Source: Asterella californica (taxonomy: Eukaryota; Streptophyta; Marchantiopsida; Marchantiales; Aytoniaceae). From it: a stretch of DNA of 64,000 nucleotides. The position numbers and the translations under genes were made by a program. The DNA lies in NCBI GenBank assembly GCA_036924285.1, contig JAYKYS010000012.1, forward strand, positions 6,510,001-6,574,000. Direction: 5' to 3'. Positions 31,000 to 43,353 of the stretch are shown here, piece by piece. Under the pieces are notes generated by a model. The model was not told the origin of the DNA, made no database searches, and worked only from the letters and a program-made list of their open reading frames with translations. How positions within the stretch are numbered: the stretch's first letter is position 1; each line of letters starts with the position of its first letter.

Positions 31000-33071
31000 A
31001 CCCAATCCTGTACTCAGGGCCTCAGGCTACTTGCCCACGGAATATCAAAGTCCAGATAGTACTAGGCTTGTGTATAAACGGCTCTACGTCGAACTGTCAT
31101 GAAACTGTCTAAACTGTCAGTGATACAAGTTATCCTCGTCCTTTGGTATCAACGAAAGAAGTCGGAAGTAACTAGAAGGAGGCAATATAATGCTATGGAA
31201 TCGCCTAGCTACGTACTAATTACCTAAGAGTTCTAACTGGAGCAGCCGTTTCTTTCTTCGCGTACTACAAATCGGCAACTTGTTGCGGAAACAGTGGATA
31301 GCGTTGATTGGAGATCTACGGAACGTTCGATCCGGAGTTTGCGAATCAGAACTCGGATTCTACTCGAAAAGCCCCTCCTGCAAATTACAATTGTTCAAAC
31401 CGTTGTCTGAGCACAGATCTCTGTGATGAATCGCCGCTTCTCCCAGCAGAAGATTCCACCTACTTGCGTCACTTGATTTTCACATTTCCTGGCCTTTCGG
31501 CCTGATTTCGCCCCACAAAACTTGGAACAGTCGTCACTTCGTCTCTCCCTCCAGGGAGTCAGTTGCATGATCTACGGTGTAACATTTAATTTCATACATC
31601 ACGTTCTACTTGCCGAATGGAACTCGAAACGCAGTCACAGGGATATGGATGAATGCGTGAAACTTGATCTCACTGATTGGTGGAACAACACCACATTGAT
31701 CACAAGACACAAATAACTGCATAGTAAACTCTCCAGAATATCCACGTTCGACGTCGCCATTCTCCTATAATCCTCGAAATCTATTCACACTTGCTTTTCA
31801 TTTCTGCCGGTTTCCATCTCTACCGCCCAAAAACTGCTCCCGCTGAAATGGCCTAGACTTATCCAATCCAGACTTGTTTCGCCTGAACCCCTCGTTCCGT
31901 CTTGAGAGCAAAGAGGGGGTACAAAATTACAAGTATAATCACAACCCACAATTACGGGTAGTTCCCCTTCTGATCTGTTACGTACGTGGGCTGGGCCAAG
32001 CATTTTCTCCGTAACTCTTATAATACAACTGTTACAGTCCTGTCGGGAGCAAAGGATGATGGCCCTACGCAAACATTACACTTTGGTTCAACTCGCTCGT
32101 ACATCTGATCGGCAGGCACGGGCTTACGTTTACGTGGAGTTCCAAGGAGATAAACTCTCCCTCGTTCAGCATAACTTCTTCCTAGATATCCGCGAGTAAT
32201 CCTGGTTTGACTTAGACGGGCTGTGACAGATTCCTACCCAGCATTCAGACAACGTCGTCTGACGATTGAACAGTTATATACATGACAGTGACAACGTGAG
32301 CCACGAAACACTCGCCAAACCTCCGCACTGTTTACTCCTCCAGTCTCTGCTTCGTACAGGAGTATATTTAGACTATATACTCCCCTCCTAATGACACATA
32401 CACCACAGACAGTACACTCAAAAGAATCAGGTCCGGACGTCAGCATTCTGACACTTTGAGGAGGAATCTGAAGATCTATCATCTACTCATGACGCAGTAC
32501 GAGGTAAACTTCTGGAACATACAAGCTTAGGGTGTCGACTGATTTATTCAAGCCGATATGGATTTTCCTAGGGAATGAGACTTCACTTCCATAGAATCAT
32601 ACCATGTATATGCCCATGAAATAGCCGAGCATAGCTTCTCCTCTCTCCAAAAGCTGACATACTCTTCCACACTCTCTGCTCCTTAGCCACAAGTAAGGTG
32701 CAGAATCTTTACACGTGTCACATCTCAATCTGAGTGGCGAAGCACACCCAGCAAGTTGTGCTTCCGCTGTAACACGTAGAATACATTTGGCTGAATGCGC
32801 CAAGGCTGATCAGATCTGTTCCTCTCAAACCACGTTACTTACCGTCCCCGCTGTAAGAAACGAGGATGGACGGCTCCGGAGCCCCTGCACCAGAAATTCT
32901 TATGTATAGATGTCCCTTCAACTGCTCCAGTCCACCACGCGAGATTCGGTAAAAGCTCCCGACGCTTCAACAGGAAGGGAGACACCTGGATCCAAACGCT
33001 TGACAGATGTAATATACACCAGGCTATGATACACGTTAGATGTACAACCAGATTCGCGTGTTCTCCCTCTT
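31000..33071 (-). other. Possible minus-strand coding pieces with CxxC motifs, unresolved
   Basis: Three minus-strand frames carry CxxC pairs. One at 32803-32597 reads LRCDTCKDSAPYLWL and SRECGRVCQLLERG. One at 32482-32234 reads FECTVCGVCVIRRGVYSLNI. One at about 31730-31620 reads VSCDQCGVVPPISEI. They lie on the same strand as the RPA-like frame and could be exons of one zinc-ribbon gene. I could not join them with convincing splice sites and they may be chance. The rest shows no coding signal. Confidence 0.25.
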
Positions 33072-34409
33072 CTAATTCCTGTCGGGATCCTGCAGGGGCT
33101 CTTTCCCACTTGAAGCAGAAGTTGAAGATTCTACTCGTGCTTTCTCTAGATCCTGAATATGCTCCCTTTCAGGTGAATGAGGGGACGAAGACTCTCCTTT
33201 CCCCGTTTCCACGCCCTGAAATACCTCCGTGTGAGATGGAGCAGATGCTGAAGCCTCTCCTCGTCCCTTCTCGTTAAGGTTCTCCTTCTCAGATAAATCA
33301 ATCTCCGACGATGCCTCATGTAAAGGCCACACTGTGTATTCAGGAGGGCCAGGAGATGGGATTGGTCGTGCAAAATAAGTCGGGTAATCTTGGCCTGGCA
33401 TGAGAACTGATACGGCCCTAGAATAACTGTCGGACTGCACAGACACGAAACGACCAAATCGAAAGAGATTATTTCAAGATTGTAACTCGTCGTCTTGCTT
33501 CCGTTCGAAGTTCCAGGAACGGAACAACTTTTCTGATACACATAGAGATCAAACTCTGAACCTCAGAATCAAGCAGGGAAACCACCATAGAAGGAAAGAC
33601 GCGAAGGATGCCAATGTGAAGGGAACAGGACTGGTACGGAGACTGAATAAAGTTATGCGGAAACACAAACCAGCTACTGGCTGGACCATCCGGAGTTCTC
33701 GAGATCCTATGGCCCTGTTCCTCTAAGAACGCTGCGGTACCCTTCCGAGACACTTCGAGGTTCTCACGCTAGGACAGAGCAAACGATGCTGCATGTCCTT
33801 GCGCGTTCTGTTGTAAGTCTACCCTCCGCAAAGTCTTCCCTCTTACGACAGTAGCAATGGAGAAAATAAACCCCGACGTTGACAAGGTAGGAAACTCCAA
33901 GGAAATCTGAAACTCGAGACGGATGAGAGTCGAGAAGAGAACTACTCGAGACCAACTATGAACGATCATCCACCTTATGACCTTCAATCAACACGCTCTC
34001 AAAAGACTTCTTCTTAAAGTAGAGACTACATACTGGTCTCCAGCATAAATTATCAGCTCCGCGAGTATGAACGAACTTGACGGCCTTGGAAAGAATCCGC
34101 CACCTACGACTTGAAAGAGCGAAAGGAAGAGAGTGAAAAGCTTACATGACAAAGCTCGGGTTTCTGAGAATCCGCCGTGGACTCTGGGATCGACTCCGCT
34201 CGTTCCTCGTCTCTGGCAGCAGCACGAGCTGCACGATGAGGGCGCAGGATCCTTTCGAAAATGGCCATCACCAGAAACATGGCGAACAAAACCGCGGTTG
34301 CGATGAACCCAAACGATACAGCATTGAGTGTTTGATTTGCATGTCTGAGGCGCGGCGCAAATGACAGAGGCGGTAGAGCTGGAGTCTGAACATGAACCGT
34401 ATTATCCAT
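33072..34409 (-). CDS. Plant-specific single-pass membrane protein, two exons
   Basis: Exon 1 is 34409-34146 (88 codons, donor CAT/GTAAGC). Exon 2 is 33434-33072 (120 codons plus TAG, acceptor GTGCAG/TCC). The intron is 711 bp and both exons are in phase 0, giving 208 residues. The N-terminus reads VQTPALPPLSFAPRLRHANQ, followed by a membrane helix at residues about 30-50 (AVSFGFIATAVLFAMFLVMA) and FERILRP. Exon 2 starts with SRAVSVLMPGQDYPTYFARP and a Pro-rich segment ending TVWPLHEASS. Both blocks are typical of an uncharacterised land-plant family sometimes labelled hydroxyproline-rich glycoprotein-like. The acidic tail (about residues 140-206) holds three imperfect 21-residue repeats. Function is unknown, and the gene appears intact. 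Confidence 0.88.
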
Positions 34410-35700
34410 TTTGGACTACTAGTATCACTCAGAACTTCCGCCCGAGAATTCTTGAAACGGGAGAACCGTTGTTGCAATGCAATTCTCCAATTTCTGCTGA
34501 TGTAAGTATCGTAACAGGCGCGAGCAGTTCAGCTCAGCTGCCACCGTCTCCGATACCGAAGTCACTCCTGCGTCGACACGACACTTCGGCGAACTGGAAT
34601 TTACCGTACGGCAACGTCCATTACGAGGCTTGCGGTGTACAATAAGCTCCACTCGTCGAGATTTTCTAGAAGTCCTCCCGTTTCTATAGTTCTTTTTCAC
34701 AGAGGATTATTCCCTAGGCCACGTTAATCGGCTGTTCCCGAGATTGGCTCGCACTATCGACTCCTGGCTGCCCAGTACTCTCGATTTCAGGTTGCGCGCA
34801 GCTAAGCCAGTTCATCTCCTTCCTCCAGTGCTCTACGCCGAACGCGAAGCAAAAGTTTGATGTTGACGAGCTTGAACCGTCCCGGTAGACATTCCAAACT
34901 TCGTCTTCAGCAGGGAGTCCCTGCGAGCGCGATGCCATCCGAATTGTCCAGCACCTCGCTCGAACGCAACCGATGCCGGCGATTTTTGTTCTAGCAACAC
35001 GTGAAGTGTGTACCTTCTAAGTGATTTGGATTTCTGCGGACACATCAAATCGAAATCCGTACTCGCCGATAGGGACGAGATTCCGTCTGAATCGAAGAGT
35101 CAAACAGAGGGCAAACAATCTATCCCTTCAAGGACCACCAGCGAAGACTCAAATCCAAAAGTATGTCGCCTCGGCCCACGCGAGTCGAGACGCCAGAAAC
35201 TCCAAATCCTTCTAGGCAATCAAGCTCGCAACCCGACGAAGGTTCCTCGTACTATCTAACTCCTTCACAAACGTGTGCCAAAAATATAATTTCTTCAGAC
35301 CTCTGCAGTTGCAGCAGCAGCACAGATCTCATGAGGGCACAGATCAATGAATAAATCCTGCTCCAGCTCCAGCTCCAGCTCCCTCCCCTCCTCCTCCTCT
35401 GCTGCAGCAACCAACACTTATCTCACTTCTGCAACTTTTCTGATTTCGAGGGTTAATATAATCACGGGACAGGACCACAAACAACACGAGCAAGAAAAGG
35501 CTCGTTACTTCCTGTCCTCCGCGGCAACAGAAGCGGTACCAGCCTACCGGCAGCAGCTCTCTATGCCTCGAGCCAGCTCTGGCACTGCCTCGCTCTGCAC
35601 ACCACTCAGGAAACTGGGCAGAGGCCTGGCCCGAGCTCACTGACAACAATCACCTGTCGTTTATAGAAGGCTCTCGTCATTATACCACAGTACCCCGCGA
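34410..35700 (-). promoter_or_regulatory. Upstream region of the membrane-protein gene
   Basis: GC-rich DNA lies directly 5' of the start at 34409, with a CTCCAG/CAGCTC microsatellite at about 35359-35390 and a CCTCCTCCTC tract after it. Such runs are common in plant 5' leaders and promoters. Open frames on both strands (for example 35347-35643 plus and 35649-35344 minus) follow the simple repeat and are not believed. No TATA box could be assigned with confidence. Confidence 0.35.
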
Positions 35701-38215
35701 GTTAAACTCACCTAACCCTTCCTCTTCTAAACTCGCACGCACAGCCCATCATATATCTACTATCTTCTCGTCACTTTTAATTTCTTCTTCCATTTATCCT
35801 TTCTCTCCTCCGCCCCTCGTTTCGCTTACATCTTCTGGAATCCGGGTACGGTTAGGTCATAATATAATCCAACCCACGTTCCTTGAGGCTTGAGGTTTGA
35901 ACTGAGGTTTTGCTAGGTACAGTACATGTAACCATCACAGTGGTCAGACATGATCTCTCCTGTAGTACATTGTAATGTTTTAACATCTTTTCTTTGAGGC
36001 TAGGGTCCACAAGACGCTCAGCTTACTGCAGACAAGGTCTCACGCATATCACTACCTCATCAATTGATCTAAGTGCGGATGGTTATGTGTAGTATATATT
36101 ATATATACTTACACATATGTCTGATGGGTAAGAGGTTTGAATAATATCAGAAATAAACTGAATGGATTTATGCACTAACTTTTTCTTTGGGAAAGGTTGG
36201 TAATAAATTAGCATGAAACTTTTAATCGCTTATGGCTTCTGGTTTTATAATACGAAGGTAAGCATTCTCCAGCCTGTACTTATAGGTTTTTGATCGCAAG
36301 ACCCAGATGTCTGATAGATGATCATATTTATTTATAGTTTTTAACTTTCACATTTAAACTTTTTAATTTAGTGCACTGACTTAGTAAACCCTTCTAGTTC
36401 TCTTTGCTTCTTTGCTCGTATACATTTTATAGACTCTTTGTAACTACGTACAGTAAATGCTTTTTCTAAGGTCTGTTCTGAATGTGAATTGTTTTAGAGT
36501 GCCACATCTGACCCGCAAACGGACCGGTTTGTCCTTTCCCTTATCCTGACAAGAAGTTGATCGAACATGTATATTTATAACTTTCCCTGTATTGATCTCT
36601 TTCATGGTTATTCTTTCATCTCTTCTATCTTTAACAAGTTTAATTTATTATCTAATCTTTACGATGAAAAGGATTAGATAATAAATTAATATATTTATGA
36701 ATAAATTATTTTAATTCAATAAGATCACGCATATGTATTTTCTGAAGTGCATAGTCCTGCACTCCGTTATGAGTTTTCTATTAACGTTCTGTTGTTCCTG
36801 GAACAACTAATATTTATTTTAAATTTTAAATTTAAATTTTTATTAAATTTAATTTATAATATTCATATAATAATTATAATATTTTTTATAACATAAATAG
36901 AATAAAAGATATCGAAGTTGATCACGCATGGTTATTTATCTTCTGGTGGAAGAAGAAAATATATTAAAGTTTAATTTAGTATGGAGTTAATTACTTGATA
37001 TTTTTGCTTGTAACGTCTCACAGTTATACTGCCAGAAGCGTGTCCACCTTCTCGTTTTTATGGAGTATGTTGAGTTCATCTCGCATATTCGGGTCTGGCT
37101 AATATTTGTAGATATTTTGAAGTTTTTGTCAGTTTGTATAGAATTTTTATTTAATATTAATATATTTTATGATAATAATATATAAATAATTATTCTTCAA
37201 AAGTTCATGTTGCATGCATATATTTCACTTCCTCCCTCTTATGATAGAGAAAGCAAATATGTAAAAGTTTAGTGAACAAATAAGTTCGATAATCAATAAA
37301 AATTACAATTAGACCGAATTTAGTCGTGATGTGTTTATGAGCAACAGAAGCGAGTCTTTTCACGCTACTCCTCTGGGTTATGCTTGAATCTTTTTGCATC
37401 CCCATATCCGACTATCGTTTAATATATAAAAATAAAATAAATTATTCTTTTCAGTTTGGTACAAAATGTTCTCATCACACTTATTATATTTTCCAGTAAC
37501 AACAAACGAGCAAAATTTCTCCGAAATTTATCTTGCATGCATATATGAATCATAATGGTTATAGGTGAAAAAACTATATTCATTCATTATTATCATTCAA
37601 CTGCGTTCCACTCACGCACTCTTTTAATGGCCTCTCTTGCCTGTTCCATGTAAGGCTTCTTGTTGTTATCGTTTGGATGCTGAAAATAATTTTGGACCAC
37701 AAAGAAATATCTTAACTCCGTTCACATCAGTGGCATACTTTCTTCTGGTTAACTCCGTTCACATCAGTGACTACCTTCTGGTCAAGTTATTTAAGTACTT
37801 TATTAAAATAGTAACTCTATCCCTTTGTCTAGTGTCTCTCCTGGTCCAAGTCCTGAAACTAAAAATATAAACTCTATAACATCCTTGGCGTGCGGGTCGT
37901 TTGAGAGTCTTTTTTTCTCCTTACTCTAATTCACCATTTTTAGTTGTCGATGGGCGTAAAAGATCTCAGGGTGCTCAAAAGCTTTGGGTACACAGTTGAG
38001 AGGAAAAGGAAAATCACAAAGGAGACAACAAAATATTTCGCTCGTTTCCTTGTAGAAGAAGAAGACAAGGCGCTGCGTACAGTCACTACTGTGGGGACAT
38101 CTGCGTAAACTAAAGAAGAGCAGATCTAGAAAACGGTCATATATAATTTGAATTTATATTTGAAATGAGAATTAACTATGCAAAATTGCAAATGCATAGC
38201 CATAATAACATTAAT
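35701..38215. other. AT-rich intergenic DNA, no gene seen
   Basis: Holds a two-hairpin family member (36641-36688) and, at about 37029-37120, a reverse-oriented relative of the 95-bp unit from 1276. A duplicated TTAACTCCGTTCACATCAGT occurs at about 37710 and 37749. No protein or RNA gene could be supported. Confidence 0.45.
36641..36688. repeat. Two-hairpin family, copy b (hairpin 1 only)
   Basis: TAATTTATTATCTAATC (36641-36657) and GATTAGATAATAAATTA (36672-36688) are perfect 17-bp inverted repeats around a short loop. Confidence 0.8.
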
Positions 38216-38221
38216 ATTCTT

Positions 38222-38317
38222 TAAACTTTCAAACTGCTCAATCTTGAGGATGACATCTAATGTTAGATGCAAACACTAGATAATTTCATCCTCAAGAATG
38301 AGCAGTTTGAAAGTTTA
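38222..38317. ncRNA. miRNA-precursor-like or MITE hairpin
   Basis: Arm 38222-38253 starts TAAACTTTCAAACTGCTCAA. Arm 38286-38317 starts TCATCCTCAAGAATGAGCAG. The two pair over 32 bp with a single mismatch around a 32-nt loop. Size and shape suit a plant miRNA precursor, but the near-perfect pairing also fits a MITE or a siRNA-producing repeat. No known miRNA was recognised in the arms. Confidence 0.5.
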
Positions 38318-41300
38318 GAAAAAGGTTATAGAAAGTTTAAATGCAAGCAAAAGTAAAGATAACTTAGAATAGGGGATCTCTCCGGCTGTGTAATTTTCAT
38401 ATTCTTCTAATAAAACAATCCGATGTATCCTCACTGTTACCAAATTTTAATGAGAAATTTAATATATTTAATATATACAAACTAGATTGATGCAGTTCAC
38501 TGAGCTTGCGAAGTTTTATTTAATATAAAAATGACATAGCCAAAATTTAGCTGATAACGCCCCAGTAAGTGCGTTGTGTTTGATTACATCCCTCTTATCC
38601 ATGTACTGCTTATCACATTCTTGGATCACCAATAATATGGAGGTGTAAGCTGGATCTCCCTCACCTCTCTTTCACTAACGGAAGAGGAAACCTTGCTTGC
38701 TCGGATGAGGTTTAGATTATGAACAACAGATCGAGAGTAAAAATTTATATCTTGTTGTTGAGTATAATATTGTTTCAATAAAATCTATAACAAAATTATA
38801 TCCGATTAAAATAAAAATAAAAATAAAAATAAATTAGAAGTTCTTGTTTCCAAAGTTAACGTTTAAGAGGTTGCTTATTACTGTGGTTTCATTGGCATGA
38901 GTAGTACGCATTTTCGATTCAGACCCATCACCTTAAGGCACTGGTAACCTAGTGAGTTCAAAGCTAATATTCTAGTGACTTAGCTTATGATGATTGTGGT
39001 TTTTCTTTCTTACTGAGAGGCTAACTGCACTAGACATTTTGTCGTGTCATTCGCTTCGGGTTTAGTGTTCCACGTAGGATAGGCAAAGGAGTGCATGACC
39101 GCACTTCATTCTTGAATTTCGGACGACTCTCTGGTTTTCTAAAAAAGTAAGTAGCAGTCATAACATATGTTTCAGTTAGAGGGTACTAAGAAGATGACTT
39201 TTGGTACTGGGTGTCAGAGTTTTGCAAAGAGCCGCAGGAGTATGGCAAGACTTCACACAAATGTGTTGTCTCATTCCTCTCACTGTATTACATGCACGAT
39301 GTGCTTCTTGCCTTCCAACCGGAACAGATCACCTAAAGATCATTACAAAAAACCACATGGAAGAGCTGTAACCTAAAAATGTAGAAGGTACTGACATAGA
39401 GATAATCTAGTGCGGTCACCCGTCTCGAAGGCTGTGAAAGAATATGGAGTTCAGGTCGGTTCGACTTGTCAAAAAAAGTTGAGCAAAACATGCTGATTCA
39501 CTTTTTAACTAGTAAGAAGCTTACAGTGTTGGCATTGATTAGCAAATGAATGCAGTGTTCCTGATGCCAAGTTAATTATCAAAGTACAGCAGCACGTGCA
39601 AATATGTGCAGGCGAGAAAGAAACTCGAGCAGAGGATGTGAAGGTCGAGCCGGAGCTGTTTATTATAGTGCGAAAGAAGAATCTCCTCTTGATCGCATAG
39701 TTGTGAGAACTCGAGATTGGAAGTGGAAGGTCCCCGGTTTTAATCCTGATCATCATTTTGACGTTATGATCTGTGGCCATTGTCTTAGGGTCCTTGGGGC
39801 TCTACTGTGAAATCCCATACTTAAGGTCTTTTGTTAGTCTAATATCTTAGAAAAAAAAGTTCTCTTTCTAAGTTTAAGAAATAACAGGAAGCTCTCCTTC
39901 ACACTCTTGAAAATTAATTAATCAAACACGAAGACTCGTTAATTTGTTAATTCATGAGAACATTATAAGATCCTTTAGAGATGAGCCTCTATACACGATA
40001 ATAAGCCTTAAACTGTATGCATGTGATGCAACTATGATGTTATTCATCATAGTTGCTTCACATGGCTCGTACGATAAACTCCTGAAACAAGACGTCCAAT
40101 GCGTGCATATTTGTTCATCATCTTCTTTACTGTCATTGAGTAGACTACTTCGAAGCCTAATCTCCACAATCACGATAATTGAGTGTACTGTTTTCTAATT
40201 TAAGTTTGACGCGTGATAATTATGTACCGATTGCCTGTATAGCTCCTGACATACAGTCCCAATGTATTTTATTAACACCTTGTATAATTACCATACGAGT
40301 CCCTGGATGTTTGACCGTATGTTTATCGCTTCTGCTTTGTCAGGCAATTCGTTACGTTAGAATTCGTCCATTTCATCTTACATATATGGTTTCACCTGCT
40401 AATACGTACTGACAAGTTCCTCCTACAGTATCATTGTCAGTTGTGACATAGATTGTCGATAGGCTTCAAGCAGAACTGCTGTCTACTTGGTAGAGTGAGG
40501 TAGACAGTTCCAAAACACATATATTTATTGATAACGAAAAGGCAATCATCATAATATATAAGAGAGAAAACACAGGCCGTTGGATCTATAGATGTCGATT
40601 GCGCGGATATGGTTGTCTCGGCTACGCAGACAGACGTGCCCTTACCAGGTCAGGTCACACAGAACTTGCGTACTTGGACTGTCATGACGGAATCTCATGA
40701 TGATCATCATTACAATGAAGTACAGTTTCCATGATACTGTAAGTGTATCCATTACGTGGCAAAATACTTGCAATCAAGTTAGTAGTTCTTTTGTACAAGT
40801 CAGTGCTCCAGTGAACTACTGTACTTGTTAATTTCCTCACAAATAAAGTATTGCTTTTACCTCATTGCAGAAGAGAAATACCAACTGGAGCTCCTCTGAA
40901 CCAGTGTAGACGGGTGCAGTCAAGCGTCCAAACTGTGAAAATCATATGATAACCTTACGAGTTTTCCATCCTGGGGTAATTTGTTTGGTAACTAGAAGAT
41001 TTTAATTTCTTTCAGACAAACGTGAGTCTTGGTTTTAAATTAGACCCTCACTAAAGTAGACTATTTGTAGCCGTTTGTGATCAAATGGCGCCAACGGTTT
41101 TAATTAACGTTATCGTTTACTTTCCCTAAGATTCGAATTCAAATATAGATAAGTGTCACTATATTATTTTATTCTTTTATTGCACTTAGGAGGTGGGTCC
41201 ATTACATAATGACAAGATGGAATGATAGATGATAAATAATATAATATCATCCTACCAAGAGAAAACATAAATCCTAAAACATGGACAAGTTTATGAATCC

Positions 41301-41720
41301 AATCTTTGTTTGAGCAGCACGGATTCTACAACCTTGAGTCCAAAGATGTACACATATATAAAGAGACCGCACATATATCCAACGAGGGGTAAGCAACATG
41401 GGTATACCGAAGACGTACAGACGACTGAATAAATACTGGATTTCTCAGTTAGTACTGGATTGTGTAAAGTAAAACAGAGTATCCAACCTCCAAACAAGAG
41501 ACCCGGTTTTCTTTCCAGAGGTCCCCTGGAGAGAAAACCGGAGTTGAACCGTGTTCGGAATATTGAGAACCACTACTGGCTCGAGGGTAAGTGTGAACAT
41601 ATTATTCCATCATTTCATCAGTTTTCTGCTATTTCAAGGACATGATGAAACTCGTGATGTTGATCATGCTTGATAAAAAAAGACGTTTAGTAAAATGTAA
41701 GCGGGCCATTCGTATTATTA
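38318..41720. other. No convincing gene
   Basis: A frame at 39604-39810 (plus) reads protein-like in places (VVRTRDWKWKVPGF) but has no recognised family. An (AAAAT)n run lies at 38805-38830. A 16-bp hairpin lies at 41503-41541. Confidence 0.35.
41503..41541. repeat. 16-bp inverted repeat
   Basis: CCGGTTTTCTTTCCAG (41503-41518) and CTGGAGAGAAAACCGG (41526-41541) pair with one G-T position around the 7-nt loop AGGTCCC. Confidence 0.7.
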
Positions 41721-41721
41721 T

Positions 41722-41839
41722 TTATTGCGAGAGCTCGAGTGTGAAGTCAAGTTTCAGTGAAGTACCATCAGTTGAATAATAGTGTTCTTCCACTCTTGAA
41801 TGATAAGAATGTAGCCGGACTTTTGTACGAGATTATCAC
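41722..41839 (+). repeat. 118-bp direct repeat, copy 1
   Basis: Contains GCGAGAGCTCGAGTGTGAAG, then TACCATCAGTTGAATAAT, GAATGATAAGAATGTAGCCG and TTTTGTACGAGATTATCA. Over 90 percent identical to 42148-42265. Confidence 0.85.
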
Positions 41840-42147
41840 ACAAGTTAATGTGAATCTAGAGTGAAATAGAAAATTGATGATTGTTTCAAAAAGTAGGAAA
41901 CTGAGAATCAAACCAGTGTCTCCCAAACTTCTTGATTTCTCAAATCCACATCTCTCTAGAGAGCTAAAACATTAAAAAGATTGACATAATGCACGAGAAG
42001 ATGTGAGGGTCCTCTATGAATCTCTTTTGTCCACCCCTAGTAGCCTGTTCTTTTTTCTTTCTAAACTTTATATGAGAGTTGTGAGAAATGTTGCTGACCA
42101 AATCTGGAGAGCAATGTCAAAAGTCATTCTTCTCTTCACGCAACAAA

Positions 42148-42265
42148 TTACTGCGAGAGCTCGAGTGTGAAGTCAAGTTTCAATGAAGTACCATCAGTTG
42201 AATAATGGTGTTCTTCCACTCTTGAATGATAAGAATGTAGCCGAGCTTTTGTACGAGATTATCAT
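42148..42265 (+). repeat. 118-bp direct repeat, copy 2
   Basis: Second copy of the block at 41722, 426 bp downstream. The interval has no open reading frame of note. The pair could be short terminal repeats of a small non-autonomous element or a segmental duplication. Confidence 0.85.
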
Positions 42266-43313
42266 TATCGTTAATATTGTGACTTTGCAGCGCTGTGTTC
42301 AAGGAATCTTCTGTACTCATCGTGTGGCCTTAGCTCACACGGCACGCACTGATCAAATATTGAGAAGCGCCTTGTGCACGGAATCTGGAACATGGACAAA
42401 AACCTCCCATCAGCGAAACCAGATGACTACTGTACATTATTGTTCTCAAGGTATTGGATACCAATGCACGTGTGGAAGCGCTGGATCTCATTGATAGTCA
42501 TTAATATCGCCATCTTTAACGTACAGTCTCACTGAGGAGCACTGAGCTTTTACATTCCACTCCAAGGGAAAATCGATAGGGACAATTTGAGTGTCTTGTA
42601 AATGCTCAATGCTAGTGCTTTCTGTGAGCCTTGGAGAGAAACAAGCCCCCAAGGTGAAATTTTGTGACGAATCGGAATAGTTTACCTTCCATTTGAAAAC
42701 AATAGGAAAAGGACAAGAAGTACTCTTTCTGTTAGGGGTGTCAAAGTTAAGCAAAAATATTTTTATCCGTGTAAAAATAATAATTTAATTTATAATCGAC
42801 TAGCTTTGTTTGGAACTGCACTTCGCTATTGCGAAACCTCACCTGCGAAACGAGAAAAAAAGTAAAAGATCACCAAGCGACACTTTGGGCAAAAAATGTC
42901 CGCAGATGCCTGGCCGAATTCATAACTCCCTTTTGCGGGTCAAGAATATTTAGAAAGAGTTTCAACTTTGACACCTCTATTCTTTGTAGAAAAGTTATTG
43001 TGTATAACTCAAACGCTCACATAACTATTTGGGACACCACATCTTTTGACTTTGGATACGCAGCGGACTACCTTGGTGCCCCTTTCATAATCTGGTCAAA
43101 ATGGTTTCCAAATGAAAAGGTTTTAACGACCCCGAGTTTCGATTGTTAGCACGCCAGTGCTAAAGAGTTTCGCTGCCGAAAACTAAAATATTTCGGTTCA
43201 TTTCGGGCCATTATTCGGAACTTATATGCATACTACCTGAGCTACATGGACATGCATGCACCATCAATGTTTATGCATGCACCATCAATTTAGAGAATGT
43301 TCCCTTTAGTTTC

Positions 43314-43316
<3 letters not shown>
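42266..43316. other. No gene seen
   Basis: Short frames on both strands overlap and show no domain. A duplicated TGCATGCACCATCAAT word lies at 43253-43290. Confidence 0.4.

Positions 43317-43348
<32 letters not shown>
43317..43348. repeat. (AT)16 microsatellite
   Basis: Uninterrupted AT dinucleotides over 32 bases. Confidence 0.97.

Positions 43349-43353
<5 letters not shown>

Noticed and set aside
33469..33753. Open frame on the minus strand between the two exons of the membrane-protein gene
   Set aside because: It lies in the 711-bp intron. The two exons join in phase without it and it has no recognised domain.
35344..35649. Overlapping open frames on both strands rich in Ser or Gly
   Set aside because: They follow a CAGCTC / CTCCTC simple repeat, which is open in several frames by composition.
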